A stretch of DNA of 64,000 bases from Hetaerina americana (lineage: Eukaryota > Arthropoda > Insecta > Odonata > Calopterygidae): the NCBI GenBank assembly GCA_022747635.1, contig JAKTNV010000235.1, forward strand, positions 62,001 to 126,000, given 5' to 3'. A model generated the notes under the pieces. The model made no database searches, had not been told where the DNA came from, and was given only the letters and a program-made list of their open reading frames with translations. The translations under genes were made by a program, and so were the position numbers. Numbering within the stretch: the first letter of the stretch is position 1; the number at the start of each line of letters is the position of its first letter. Positions 11,139-18,789 of this stretch are shown here, piece by piece.

Positions 11139-11713
11139 GAAGTGTACATTTTCTTCTTTTTCTTCAGCTTCTAATTTTAACAACAATCTGTTCTTAGAAA
11201 TATTGCTACAAATCCATCTTTTCAATCTTGAACAATTCTTTACTGCGCACGTGTACTTATCCGTCTGATGACATGCTAATGAGCACTTACCTCCCAATGG
11301 TTTAAGAAACCTTAGAGAGGGTACATTAAATAGGTTTCCAATTTCGAACACATCGCGATTTAAAGCATTAGAGAGGAATTTAGATTTTTCAATACCTTTT
11401 ACAAAGAGATATTTATAGGACAACGTATTTTCTTTAAGAATTTTTTGCAGCTCAATGTATGGCGTTTCCCCCACATTGGGAGGTATCCCATGGTGATGCT
11501 CTTGCACCCATGTATTTTCACAGTTCTAACATAGTCAGGAGGTATCTGAAACACCCACGACTCGCGCCGGTCATGTTCGAGATCCTCGATGGCTAGTTCT
11601 CTGACTATGAATTCATTCATTACACCATTCTTCCACACCAGAGCTTGAAAGTCCAATATCAATGCATTGATTACGACTGGTCCTAGTGGGTAAATTCTAG
11701 AACGGGAATACAT
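11133..11713 (-). pseudogene. RNase H/3'-exonuclease-like Polinton gene, frameshifted
   Basis: Two overlapping frames together make one protein of about 190 residues. The upstream part (from ATG at 11711-11713) has a strand pattern around DFQALVW and FIVRELAI. The downstream part, in another frame (up to 11507), holds a VPSLRFL segment, a C-x3-H and C-x5-C region and a KRW near the end. The parts are joined by a frameshift near 11512-11525, beside a TTTT run. The pattern recalls a protein common in insect genomes and transposons whose N-terminus looks like an RNase H or DEDD-exonuclease fold; that assignment is uncertain. It begins one base after the neighbouring gene's stop codon. An assembly indel in the homopolymer could also explain the break. 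Confidence 0.5.
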
Positions 11714-11714
11714 T

Positions 11715-12257
11715 TTATCCCACTGGAAATTTCACTCTCAGGACGTTGTATTGATCGTCGTCGAAAGTGATGCACAATTTCTCAATGCCAGTAACTTTCA
11801 AAGCGTGGGTAATATTACTCAAATGATTAATTACCGAATGACTCGATTGAGTAGCTACTTCAAGAGCTGAGTCAATCGCTTCGAAAGAATTTATTAATGC
11901 TTTCCAATCTTCAGCTTTAAAAGCAACGCAAGTGTTCTTACTTCCTAAATTTACATGAGGTTTACCAAAATATTTAACAAAATGGACGGATGAATCCACG
12001 AACGGAGGAATGACGGACGTTTCAAAATAATCTGTGACGGAAGCTGCGTAGTTTTTTTGGCTGTTCCACTGTTCCGGGTTGAGTCTTGAAGTTTTACCCG
12101 AAGAGGAAATCACCACGCACGGTGTAGTTGACTCCGACAACCAACCGATCTGCACACTTTTGCTCTTGGTTAGTTTCAGGGATGACCTGAGCAGAGCAGG
12201 GGAACTCGTACGGTCAGAGGATGAAGACCTCCTCCTCTTGATCGGCTGCAGTTGCAT
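11715..12257 (-). CDS. PC4-like paralogue 1 (putative ssDNA-binding/transcription protein)
   Basis: 180 aa, clearly paralogous to the gene just upstream (12333-12857). Shared blocks include GWL, STPCV, ASVTDYF, TSVIP, GKP and a W-KAL/EAL-NSFE-IDS motif. Each protein seems to contain two copies of a strand-strand-strand-helix module ending in L-x-P/A-E-x-W-x2-L-type helices (about residues 34-78 and 91-131). The form resembles the transcriptional coactivator PC4/p15, whose C-terminal domain ends with a similar LNPEQW helix. The N-terminus is Ser/Arg-rich. It has its own TATA box 34 bp upstream. Function in ssDNA binding or late transcription is inferred from weak similarity only. Confidence 0.6.
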   Translation of the reverse strand: MQLQPIKRRRSSSSDRTSSPALLRSSLKLTKSKSVQIGWLSESTTPCVVISSSGKTSRLNPEQWNSQKNYAASVTDYFETSVIPPFVDSSVHFVKYFGKPHVNLGSKNTCVAFKAEDWKALINSFEAIDSALEVATQSSHSVINHLSNITHALKVTGIEKLCITFDDDQYNVLRVKFPVG

Positions 12258-12290
12258 TCTCGACTGATGCTTGTGAGACTATTACCCTGC

Positions 12291-12297
12291 TTATATA
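12291..12297 (-). promoter_or_regulatory. TATA box for PC4-like paralogue 1
   Basis: TATATAA on the minus strand, 34 bp upstream of the ATG at 12257, implying a very short leader. It lies in the 75-bp gap between the two paralogues, so each has its own promoter. Confidence 0.5.
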
Positions 12298-12332
12298 GTA
12301 GAGGATGCAGGTTGGTCCTCAAACATTTCATA

Positions 12333-12857
12333 TTACAGGATGCATCCATTCATCGCGGATATAATCTTGTTACAAGAAAATTTCGAACACCTTTCATCGT
12401 GTAAGATACATTCTAAGAAACAAGAGTTTAGATGATCTATATCTGAATCATTCAATTTACTGACTAAATTAAAAGATGAATCAATTGACTCGAAAGAATT
12501 TACTAAAGCTTCCCAATTTTCAGCATTAAGAGCTACGCGATTGCTGTCACAACACAAATTTACATAAGGTTTTCCGGAATACGTTGCAAATTGAAGGTGT
12601 GAGTCCACGTCTGAAGGAATCACTGATGTTTTGAAATAGTCCGTAACGGAGGCTGTATAGTTTCTAATCCTGGTCCACTGACTCCGGTCAAGTATCACAG
12701 TTTTTCTCGAAGAGCAAATTTCAACGCAAGGTGTTGACGACTTCGTCAACCAACCGACGCGCACACATTTGTTCTTTCCCAGATGTTCAACTGTCCAGAA
12801 TAAGGGGAAAGAGGTGAAGAATGAAGATCTTCTATTTTCCACTTGAGACTGTGACAT
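12333..12857 (-). CDS. PC4-like paralogue 2 (putative ssDNA-binding/transcription protein)
   Basis: 174 aa, starting at ATG 12855-12857. It is a tandem duplicate of the next gene (11715-12257), with roughly 40-45% identity over the middle 110 residues as judged by eye. The same two modules are present, with W-containing helices (DRSQW and NAENWEAL). The ends differ: this copy has a Cys-containing C-terminus in place of the other's. The ATG lies 2 bp after the protease stop codon, and the TATA box is inside the protease reading frame. The PC4 comparison is an inference from motif shape. Confidence 0.6.
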   Translation of the reverse strand: MSQSQVENRRSSFFTSFPLFWTVEHLGKNKCVRVGWLTKSSTPCVEICSSRKTVILDRSQWTRIRNYTASVTDYFKTSVIPSDVDSHLQFATYSGKPYVNLCCDSNRVALNAENWEALVNSFESIDSSFNLVSKLNDSDIDHLNSCFLECILHDERCSKFSCNKIISAMNGCIL

Positions 12858-12859
12858 AG

Positions 12860-13423
12860 TTAACTGATTTCTTGAGACTGGTTCATTTGACTTCTACCTT
12901 GATTATATATAGTGAGGTTGTTCTCCACTAGAGCACAACACTTCTGCGATGTTGGGTGACATTTTCTTCCTTTACGTCCGCGTCGTCCAAACTCTCGTCT
13001 GAAAAGCTTAGCAGAGATGCAGTCGTTGAGGGTGGGGTTAGGAAATAAGGATGCGAATTTGGAAATAGGTTTACGAGTGATGGATCGGAAAAGTACATAC
13101 AGACAGCAAAACTCCCCACAAAGATCTGATTGGTAATTTTGCAACCGAACAGGATTTACTATGACTTTGAAGGGTTTCAGAAAAGTGATAATATCTGTGA
13201 CCGAGGGAGGAAAAGCATAGGAGTCGAAATACTCTGCACGTTTTCTGTTGAATACGCTTACTGCAACCCAGTGAATTCCCGGCTCGTGTGAAGGATCGAA
13301 ATTTACTACATAAATTCCACGCTTTGGATGGACAGGTAGTCGATCCGATGGAAAAACGCCTCTAAACTTACTTTTCGTTCTAAGATCTCCTGATAAAACG
13401 TCTTCGATGTCATCTGTTTGCAT
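12860..13423 (-). CDS. Adenain-like cysteine protease (virion maturation)
   Basis: 187 aa from the ATG at 13421-13423; an upstream TTG in the same frame is less likely to be the start. It is an adenovirus-type cysteine protease of the C5/Ulp1 fold. The triad is visible: H51 in GIHWVAV, D67 in YFDSYAFP and C102 in DLCGEFC, with Q95 seven residues before the Cys, the same Gln-Cys spacing as in adenain. Such proteases cleave capsid precursors after (M/I/L)-x-G-x or (M/I/L)-x-G-G. Candidate sites exist in the co-encoded pVI-like protein at 14798-15250. The last 45 residues are basic and Cys-rich, and contain the promoter of the next gene. The frame is intact. Confidence 0.85.
   Translation of the reverse strand: MQTDDIEDVLSGDLRTKSKFRGVFPSDRLPVHPKRGIYVVNFDPSHEPGIHWVAVSVFNRKRAEYFDSYAFPPSVTDIITFLKPFKVIVNPVRLQNYQSDLCGEFCCLYVLFRSITRKPISKFASLFPNPTLNDCISAKLFRREFGRRGRKGRKCHPTSQKCCALVENNLTIYNQGRSQMNQSQEIS
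12904..12911 (-). promoter_or_regulatory. TATA box for PC4-like paralogue 2, inside the protease gene
   Basis: TATATATA on the minus strand, about 47 bp upstream of the ATG at 12857. It lies within the codons for the protease's last 20 residues, so coding and promoter sequence overlap. Confidence 0.45.
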
Positions 13424-13441
13424 GATGAATGTCAACTCAAA

Positions 13442-14728
13442 TTATCTAATTACAGCAAGTCTATTTTCATCAATTCTGAATTGTGCATTGTATTCGGCAT
13501 AGCTGATGAGAGTGACGGAATTTGGAAGATTAACTGCAAATTTATCTTCAAATCTCACATTACCATAAACCGGTTTAGAGACGTGACTTTCCTCACCACT
13601 CCTATCTGGAGTGAGATCCCACGCTAGTACTGTATAGCCGTGTTTGAACATGTCCATTGTTATCTGATTACCCCAATCACTATGGTTCGTACCTAAGGCT
13701 GAATAGAGTTGAAGGAAGGCGCGAGTAGCAAAACTATCTTTCTCGCTGTGGAATTTCGTTTTTACACCACTCAACGGTACAGCAGTACCGTTTACGTATA
13801 GGTTGAATCCTGTCATCGAATAATGCTTTAGGTTAAATGGATTTTTCTCTTTTTTCCCCGAAAATGCGTCACCATCTACCATTATTACTAATAAACTGGA
13901 AGGAATTTGACCAACTATTAAGTTTTCATTTTTGATTGAATCGATATTACTGGAATAGGTGAAAGTCTTAACTTCCGTCCGCTTATATGGGTATATGGCT
14001 GGTTGTTTTTTCAATAGGTATTCGTGTGATAATAACACTGAAGGGTTGATGTCATGATGCGGAACGAAGAGTGTAGCGTCTAAAATCTTAAGCGTTGATG
14101 AGGTTTCACTTTCCTTGATGTAAAACTCTGAATCTTTCATCGTCAGAACGATCTCAACGTTCACACCAGTAAGAAGTTTTCTTGCAGTGTTGAATATGTC
14201 AACATGTAATCTTCCTTCCAACTCTACAACATTGCTATTTTCGAACCATGTCTTTCTTTTCTCGAATCCTTTGTTTGGAGCGGTCTGAAGGTCTAAATTG
14301 TTACCAGTATCCAAAGCCCACCCGTTACACTCGAGGTGAGTGCGCGAAGCATCAACGCCGTAATTTAACAAATTTTCCAAATATGAACGATATGGATAAT
14401 TTTCTGAGGAGGTCATTCGAACCCCATTAAAATAAACTTGACATTGATCGAACATTGAATGTAGAAGGTTATTAACCACTCCAGGCTGTTTATTATCACT
14501 TTCTCCATAATTGGTTCCATCTGACTTACACAATTTAACTTTCAAATTCAGAGTTATTCCACCTAAATTTCTGTATCGATCTCCGCTATCCTTAACTGAA
14601 AAACGAATCTCGCGGGAATTATCAAGAGAGGCGATTGGTTTATAGGGTACTACTGTACAACCATCAACGCTCGCTTGCAGTGCTGGTTCACTAAATAGGT
14701 TCAAAGAATCTGGAATGTATTCTTCCAT
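13442..14728 (-). CDS. Major capsid protein (double jelly-roll, Polinton MCP)
   Basis: 428 aa, intact, with ATG at 14726-14728. It matches the widespread invertebrate family often annotated as F54H12.2-like, recognised as the Polinton major capsid protein. Recognisable segments are SLLHSMFD-type (here NLLHSMFDQCQVYFNG, about residues 86-101), NYPYRSYLENLLNYG, and the central LFVPHHDINPSVLLSHEYLL. The double jelly-roll fold trimerises into hexon-like capsomers of an icosahedral virion. It lies 18 bp upstream of the protease start and downstream of the pVI-like gene, within the virion block. I see no frameshift. Fold assignment rests on family recognition. Confidence 0.8.
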   Translation of the reverse strand: MEEYIPDSLNLFSEPALQASVDGCTVVPYKPIASLDNSREIRFSVKDSGDRYRNLGGITLNLKVKLCKSDGTNYGESDNKQPGVVNNLLHSMFDQCQVYFNGVRMTSSENYPYRSYLENLLNYGVDASRTHLECNGWALDTGNNLDLQTAPNKGFEKRKTWFENSNVVELEGRLHVDIFNTARKLLTGVNVEIVLTMKDSEFYIKESETSSTLKILDATLFVPHHDINPSVLLSHEYLLKKQPAIYPYKRTEVKTFTYSSNIDSIKNENLIVGQIPSSLLVIMVDGDAFSGKKEKNPFNLKHYSMTGFNLYVNGTAVPLSGVKTKFHSEKDSFATRAFLQLYSALGTNHSDWGNQITMDMFKHGYTVLAWDLTPDRSGEESHVSKPVYGNVRFEDKFAVNLPNSVTLISYAEYNAQFRIDENRLAVIR

Positions 14729-14797
14729 TCTTAAAACCGTGCTAACCGTTCGGAGGCGAAGCTTTTAATAAACCAAACCCATCTACTACTAAACTAT

Positions 14798-15250
14798 TTA
14801 TCCGTATATATCCTTCACCACACGCTTTCGCCTTCGAGGCTTTTTTCGCTTTCCACCTACTTGCACACGCTTTTTATTTCGTTTTTTTGTTTTAACACGA
14901 CCGATTCTAGCTCGCTTCGGAGCACGTAAACCTGCCCCGGTCATCCTTTTCATTTTATCCTCTGCCTTTCTTTTCAAATTATTAACTGCCTCTAAAGAAC
15001 GCGTTTGTAAAGCTTCCCTCATTGATCTACCTTCCCCTATATCTGTAAGAGTTTTTATACCCGTATCCCTAACTTCTCTACCTACAGCCTTTATTCCTTG
15101 CGTTGCCAAAGGTTTTATGAATTTCCATATTCCTCTGAAAAAATTCCCAAGCCCTCTACCCCGCTGTTTAAAATGACTCGCTCGATATACCTGATCACCG
15201 CCTCCAATCTGAGTAAAATATCGGCAGTAACGATCTACGTCCTTCGACAT
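14798..15250 (-). CDS. pVI-like basic amphipathic virion protein with candidate protease sites
   Basis: 150 aa. Residues 33-70 form a glycine-rich amphipathic segment (GLGNFFRGIWKFIKPLATQG and onward), like the membrane-lytic helix of adenovirus protein VI. Residues 108-146 are very basic, with runs of K/R as in a DNA-packing core protein. Two sites fit the adenain consensus: I15-G-G-G before D19, and M103-T-G-A before G107. Cleavage there would free the amphipathic segment from a short leader and from the basic tail. A TATATAT sequence lies about 40 bp upstream (15287-15293). Equivalent genes are common in Polintons. The role in endosome escape or DNA condensation is inferred. Confidence 0.65.
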   Translation of the reverse strand: MSKDVDRYCRYFTQIGGGDQVYRASHFKQRGRGLGNFFRGIWKFIKPLATQGIKAVGREVRDTGIKTLTDIGEGRSMREALQTRSLEAVNNLKRKAEDKMKRMTGAGLRAPKRARIGRVKTKKRNKKRVQVGGKRKKPRRRKRVVKDIYG

Positions 15251-15292
15251 TCCGTTAATGAATGAATCATGTACATTTTATCCATGTATATA

Positions 15293-16222
15293 TCATTCAG
15301 TTTTCCTGATAAAATGTAAAACGATAGACGACGGGTTTATACTGTCCGCAAAAGGATAAAGGTCACCCATTTTATTCATCAATTTAACTTCCATCGTGTC
15401 AAAGTCGTTTTTTTCAAGTGACATATAATAGGGGTGGATGAAAATTTGATGATTTCCTTTATCACCCATCACGACCCGTAAACATTTAACCATCGTGTCC
15501 CCAAGGAATTGTGGTGATATTACGTCTAGGTATACGAACACTTGACTCGTTGGATGTTCCGGCTCATCAGGTGGTGTTACTACCTCCATCACCGCGCTTG
15601 GAATGGAAAGTTTCGTAAATACGCTCATGAATTGCATGTCGAACTCCGCCCTACCAAACTCGTTACCAATATCTGTTCTGATCGTAGTAAGCAGTTGTTC
15701 CAATGTGTATTCGGTATGTGTGAGTGGTATAATCCCGACAATATCTATGAACGTATTGGGACACGGGGACTGGGATTTTTTAACAAGGGGTATACTCTTG
15801 AATGAATTGAAAAGTTTCTTTTGAAACCAATTGTGAAGCTCTGTAACATAAGTCCATTTTTTTTCACCCGGCATTGCTTGATGAATTTCATTTAACAACT
15901 CTCTCAAAGTATAGGTCTTAGCTTTCAAATTTATGACTACATCTTCGCAAACTCGAACTTTGACGACTGGACAGTTTGGTAGAACAGGTAGAGACTTTTC
16001 TTCTGATGGTATGGAGTTAGCTGAGTCAGATTCGGTCACAGACTCAACTTCAGGGATTATTGGGATGTTAAGCTTTGGGAAATATATTTCAGCGAGACCT
16101 ACCTTCCACTCATCTCCCGCAGATATACGTTGAGCTAATTTTGTTCGAAAGTGTGCAATAGTGTTATCGGGGAAAAACTTCCCAGAGCTATCGCTTAACA
16201 AAGTTATGTAAAAGTCACTCAT
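15293..16222 (-). CDS. Penton-like minor capsid protein (single jelly-roll)
   Basis: 309 aa. The N-terminus (FYITLLSDSSGKFFPDNTIA, then W-K-VGLAEIYFP) is the recognisable start of the Polinton minor capsid/penton family. The C-terminal third (VYLDVISPQFLGD, then IHPYYMSLEKNDFDTMEV and a final SSIVLHF) matches the same family's end. In the virion it would form pentamers at the vertices, bound to the major capsid protein. Its ATG overlaps the integrase TGA as ATGA (16219-16222), suggesting translational or transcriptional coupling. The frame is intact. Confidence 0.75.
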   Translation of the reverse strand: MSDFYITLLSDSSGKFFPDNTIAHFRTKLAQRISAGDEWKVGLAEIYFPKLNIPIIPEVESVTESDSANSIPSEEKSLPVLPNCPVVKVRVCEDVVINLKAKTYTLRELLNEIHQAMPGEKKWTYVTELHNWFQKKLFNSFKSIPLVKKSQSPCPNTFIDIVGIIPLTHTEYTLEQLLTTIRTDIGNEFGRAEFDMQFMSVFTKLSIPSAVMEVVTPPDEPEHPTSQVFVYLDVISPQFLGDTMVKCLRVVMGDKGNHQIFIHPYYMSLEKNDFDTMEVKLMNKMGDLYPFADSINPSSIVLHFIRKTE

Positions 16223-17280
16223 TTCAACCGTCGCACTTCAGAAGCTGAGATCCAAGTGTTGAAATCATCACCGTACCCCTTCCATTTAACTAAATATTCA
16301 AGATTTCTGCCCTTTCCTCTACGTTTTAAAATATTCTCAATCTGAAACTCTGTGTTTTCACTAACAGCTGAAGTTTTAACAAGCTCTTCTCTGTAAAACG
16401 AGCCTTTAATACGTTCCCCGTTGAGATCCTCTAAACGGAATGTGGGAATTGGTGAGTAATTTATTTTCCAAATTTTGAAAACCTCCTTGGAAAAATTCTG
16501 CGTGTATCCTTTAGCGAAAGGTAATCTTTCCTTCGATATTCGAACAAAATCTCCAGTGGAAAATTTCGATTTCTGTGGTTCAATTTTCGTTAAACGACGT
16601 GCAATCGTAAAGGCATTTCCCTCACCCACTGCTGATGGGGCAACTCCCGTGCTGGAATGTTTACGATCATTATATCCTCTCATTAATTTTGGTAATACGC
16701 TAACATAATTAAGCGTATTAAATTTTGTGAAATATTTATACATACGCCCCTTTAGAGTACGATTGAATCGTTCCACCACAGCCGCTTTTACGTCAGGATT
16801 ATTAGTGGTAAAATATTTTATTCCACGTTCAGCAAGGAAGCGTTTAAATGTTTTGTTAGAAAATTCAGTTCCCTTATCGCTTTGAATTTTCAAGGGTTTT
16901 CTTTTTTTTATAATTGCTTGAAAAGCTTTAATAACGTTCTCGGCGGACTTACTCTTGAGTGGAACAGCCCATGCATATTTGGAAAACACGTCAATGACAG
17001 TAAGGAGATGTGTATAGCCCTCATTGTAAATTTTCAACTTTCGCATATCGTTAAGATCACATTGCCAAGTTTCATCTATATACGTGGGAGTATATTTATT
17101 CCTAGGAAATTTCTTCCTCGTAGGCTTATGTAACGTATACGATTCCTGATTTTCCAGCCATTCTCTCACACGGCTTTTGCTTATTTTCTTTCCCACTCCC
17201 TCCCATAGTCGCTCGAATATAGAAAAGCTGTAGGGATTCTCCGGGTTGAAAAATATAGAACTTAATTTATTGTTTTCCAT
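16219..17280 (-). CDS. Retroviral-type integrase with C-terminal chromodomain
   Basis: 353 aa from the ATG at 17278-17280. The open frame extends further upstream, but that part overlaps the 181-aa gene and is a basic, low-complexity shadow. The catalytic core (about residues 68-175) has D75 in TWQCDL, D135 in SDKGTEF and E170 in VVERFNRTLK, a DDE triad with 34 residues between the last two. Around residues 240-300 lies an SH3-like DNA-binding region. Residues 311-352 are a classical chromodomain with aromatic positions F312, W333 and Y336 (EFQIENIL, YLVKWKGY, TWISASEV). Such chromodomains bind methylated histone H3 tails and can direct insertion to heterochromatin. The frame is intact. Confidence 0.9.
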   Translation of the reverse strand: MENNKLSSIFFNPENPYSFSIFERLWEGVGKKISKSRVREWLENQESYTLHKPTRKKFPRNKYTPTYIDETWQCDLNDMRKLKIYNEGYTHLLTVIDVFSKYAWAVPLKSKSAENVIKAFQAIIKKRKPLKIQSDKGTEFSNKTFKRFLAERGIKYFTTNNPDVKAAVVERFNRTLKGRMYKYFTKFNTLNYVSVLPKLMRGYNDRKHSSTGVAPSAVGEGNAFTIARRLTKIEPQKSKFSTGDFVRISKERLPFAKGYTQNFSKEVFKIWKINYSPIPTFRLEDLNGERIKGSFYREELVKTSAVSENTEFQIENILKRRGKGRNLEYLVKWKGYGDDFNTWISASEVRRLK

Positions 17281-17807
17281 TTCACGTACCCTAGAGGCTT
17301 CACTTTTCTCAGTCGATCTTTGAGAGGTGGAGTGTGCTTTACTATTTTTCTGCTTGATTCGACAGGAGTGTGCTTTGCTATTTTTGTTCTGCTTAATCTT
17401 ACAGGAGTTTCTTCCGGTGATTTCCCTTCCTCGCTTGCCTTGATTTCTTCCGCATACTCTTCCAAGATTCTCTCCATGTCTTTTCCCCTCCGTTTTACCG
17501 CTTTTGCCCATGATCTATCTATATTACGTCCCTCACTCAGAAGGTTTTTACCAACTGTTTCTAACTTATTTTCCCCTCTCTTCGTTTCTTCTTCCACCTC
17601 GTACGATACTGGAATGGGTCCGCTCATGTTGTTAACGGTACCTAAATACGCATCTAATATCCTACGGTAATGATGCCATTTCTTTGAATCGCTCATTTTA
17701 GTTTTGAGAACTTTCTTCATTTGCTCATCCAAACTATCAATATCACGCGTCATTCTTTCCCTCTTCAAAATCTGAGGATCGATAAGTAACATCCGTTTGA
17801 GGCTCAT
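17262..17807 (-). CDS. Conserved Polinton hypothetical, coiled-coil N-terminus
   Basis: 181 aa. The start overlaps the stop of the pX-like gene by ATGA (17804-17807), and the end overlaps the integrase start by 19 bp. The N-terminal 60 residues (MLLIDPQIL, then SLDEQMKKVL, KKWHHYRRILDAYL) are highly charged and helical, a pattern I associate with a recurrent Polinton gene of unknown role. The middle is Lys/Glu-rich. The end has two similar KHTP-containing segments (about residues 140-160). There are no membrane segments or catalytic motifs. Position between core-protein and integrase genes suggests a virion or assembly role, unproven. Confidence 0.65.
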   Translation of the reverse strand: MSLKRMLLIDPQILKRERMTRDIDSLDEQMKKVLKTKMSDSKKWHHYRRILDAYLGTVNNMSGPIPVSYEVEEETKRGENKLETVGKNLLSEGRNIDRSWAKAVKRRGKDMERILEEYAEEIKASEEGKSPEETPVRLSRTKIAKHTPVESSRKIVKHTPPLKDRLRKVKPLGYVKWKTIN

Positions 17808-18127
17808 CCTATCAGGTTACCCACTAAACCACTCAAAAGAGATCCTAAAAGTATTGGTAAAAATCCTCCCTTTTGCTTAAGTATGTGACGTTTTTTCTTA
17901 ATTGATATTTTAGGGCAACTCAGCTTTCTTAGCGTATTTTTATAACGATGTAACTTCCTTTTAACAGAAGGACAAATTTTATGATTTCCGTTCAATGTAT
18001 TTAGACAACACTCACCGATTGCGTTTATTCCGTCAGCGCTTGCGGATTCTACGATCGATCTTCGCAATTTTGGACCGGCAGTCTTTAATAACCCAAGAAG
18101 TTGTTTGTTGCGTTTCAATTTCCTCAT
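17804..18127 (-). CDS. pX-like basic core protein with hydrophobic C-terminus
   Basis: 107 aa, rich in Lys/Arg (about residues 1-87), ending in a glycine-punctuated hydrophobic tail at residues 87-107 (GGFLPILLGSLLSGLVGNLI). This build resembles the adenovirus core protein X precursor and the small basic protein found in nearly all animal Polintons. Four cysteines (40, 41, 52, 71) are present. A role in condensing the genome, or in membrane contact by the tail, is inferred. The gene starts inside the last 95 bp of the ATPase gene in another frame and overlaps the next gene by ATGA. Confidence 0.7.
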   Translation of the reverse strand: MRKLKRNKQLLGLLKTAGPKLRRSIVESASADGINAIGECCLNTLNGNHKICPSVKRKLHRYKNTLRKLSCPKISIKKKRHILKQKGGFLPILLGSLLSGLVGNLIG

Positions 18128-18779
18128 AGTTTTCCGTGCTCAACGGTGTGAACACCGATGTTATTTCCCCTGGAAATATATCAGTTCTAAATCGCAGTCG
18201 GTCGTCCGTCTCCTGTGATAGGTCGAGAACTAAATAAGTGAAAGGCTTCGATGTCACCTCTTTATAAACCCTTAGAAGTTCACCGGAATTCTCTGGACAG
18301 ACCTGTGCAGCTAGGTATCGGAACTGTGACCTATCTCTAGGATTTTTGAAAACTGTTATATATTTTGCATTTAGAGAAATATTTCGAGACTGAGGGTTCT
18401 GGTAGAACACGTTTTGTGTGATGAGTATGACTGAGATGTTGGAATGATGTGATCCTCGCGTAAATAGCTCACTGACGTCTTTGTTATAACAATCGTGCAT
18501 TAAATCATCTATCACAAAAAGAGTGGGTATCTTGCGGGGATTTTCAAAAGTTGGAACCTTGTATTGATATTCTACACCTTCTAGTTCCTCATTAGGTCTA
18601 CTATTGGGACTGCAACACCAAATGACTCTTTCGATTTTTCCATTGACTAAGTTGTTTATGTTCCGTAAAAATCTTACAACGAACGTTGTTTTTCCACAGC
18701 AGGAGGGTCCAGCGCAAATGCACGTAAAAGGATGTTTCCACATCAATGATGCTGACATGATTAAATGTTTATCCGACAT
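18033..18779 (-). CDS. A32/FtsK-HerA-like genome packaging ATPase
   Basis: 248 aa. The Walker A motif is AGPSCCGKTT (G24 to T31, with K30). Walker B is TLFVIDD (D91, D92), and a later SVILITQNVF contains the sensor Gln122. This set, with the spacing to HHSN, is typical of the Polinton and virophage packaging ATPase, which pumps DNA into preformed capsids. The frame is intact. It starts 10 bp after the metalloproteinase stop codon and overlaps the pX-like start at its 3' end, placing the metalloproteinase firmly inside the viral block. Confidence 0.88.
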   Translation of the reverse strand: MSDKHLIMSASLMWKHPFTCICAGPSCCGKTTFVVRFLRNINNLVNGKIERVIWCCSPNSRPNEELEGVEYQYKVPTFENPRKIPTLFVIDDLMHDCYNKDVSELFTRGSHHSNISVILITQNVFYQNPQSRNISLNAKYITVFKNPRDRSQFRYLAAQVCPENSGELLRVYKEVTSKPFTYLVLDLSQETDDRLRFRTDIFPGEITSVFTPLSTENYEEIETQQTTSWVIKDCRSKIAKIDRRIRKR

Positions 18780-18789
18780 TCGGCTGAGT

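Noticed and set aside
17281..17511. N-terminal extension of the integrase by 77 residues
   Set aside because: Highly basic, low-complexity, fully overlapping the 181-aa gene in another frame; the ATG at 17280 gives a normal integrase start.
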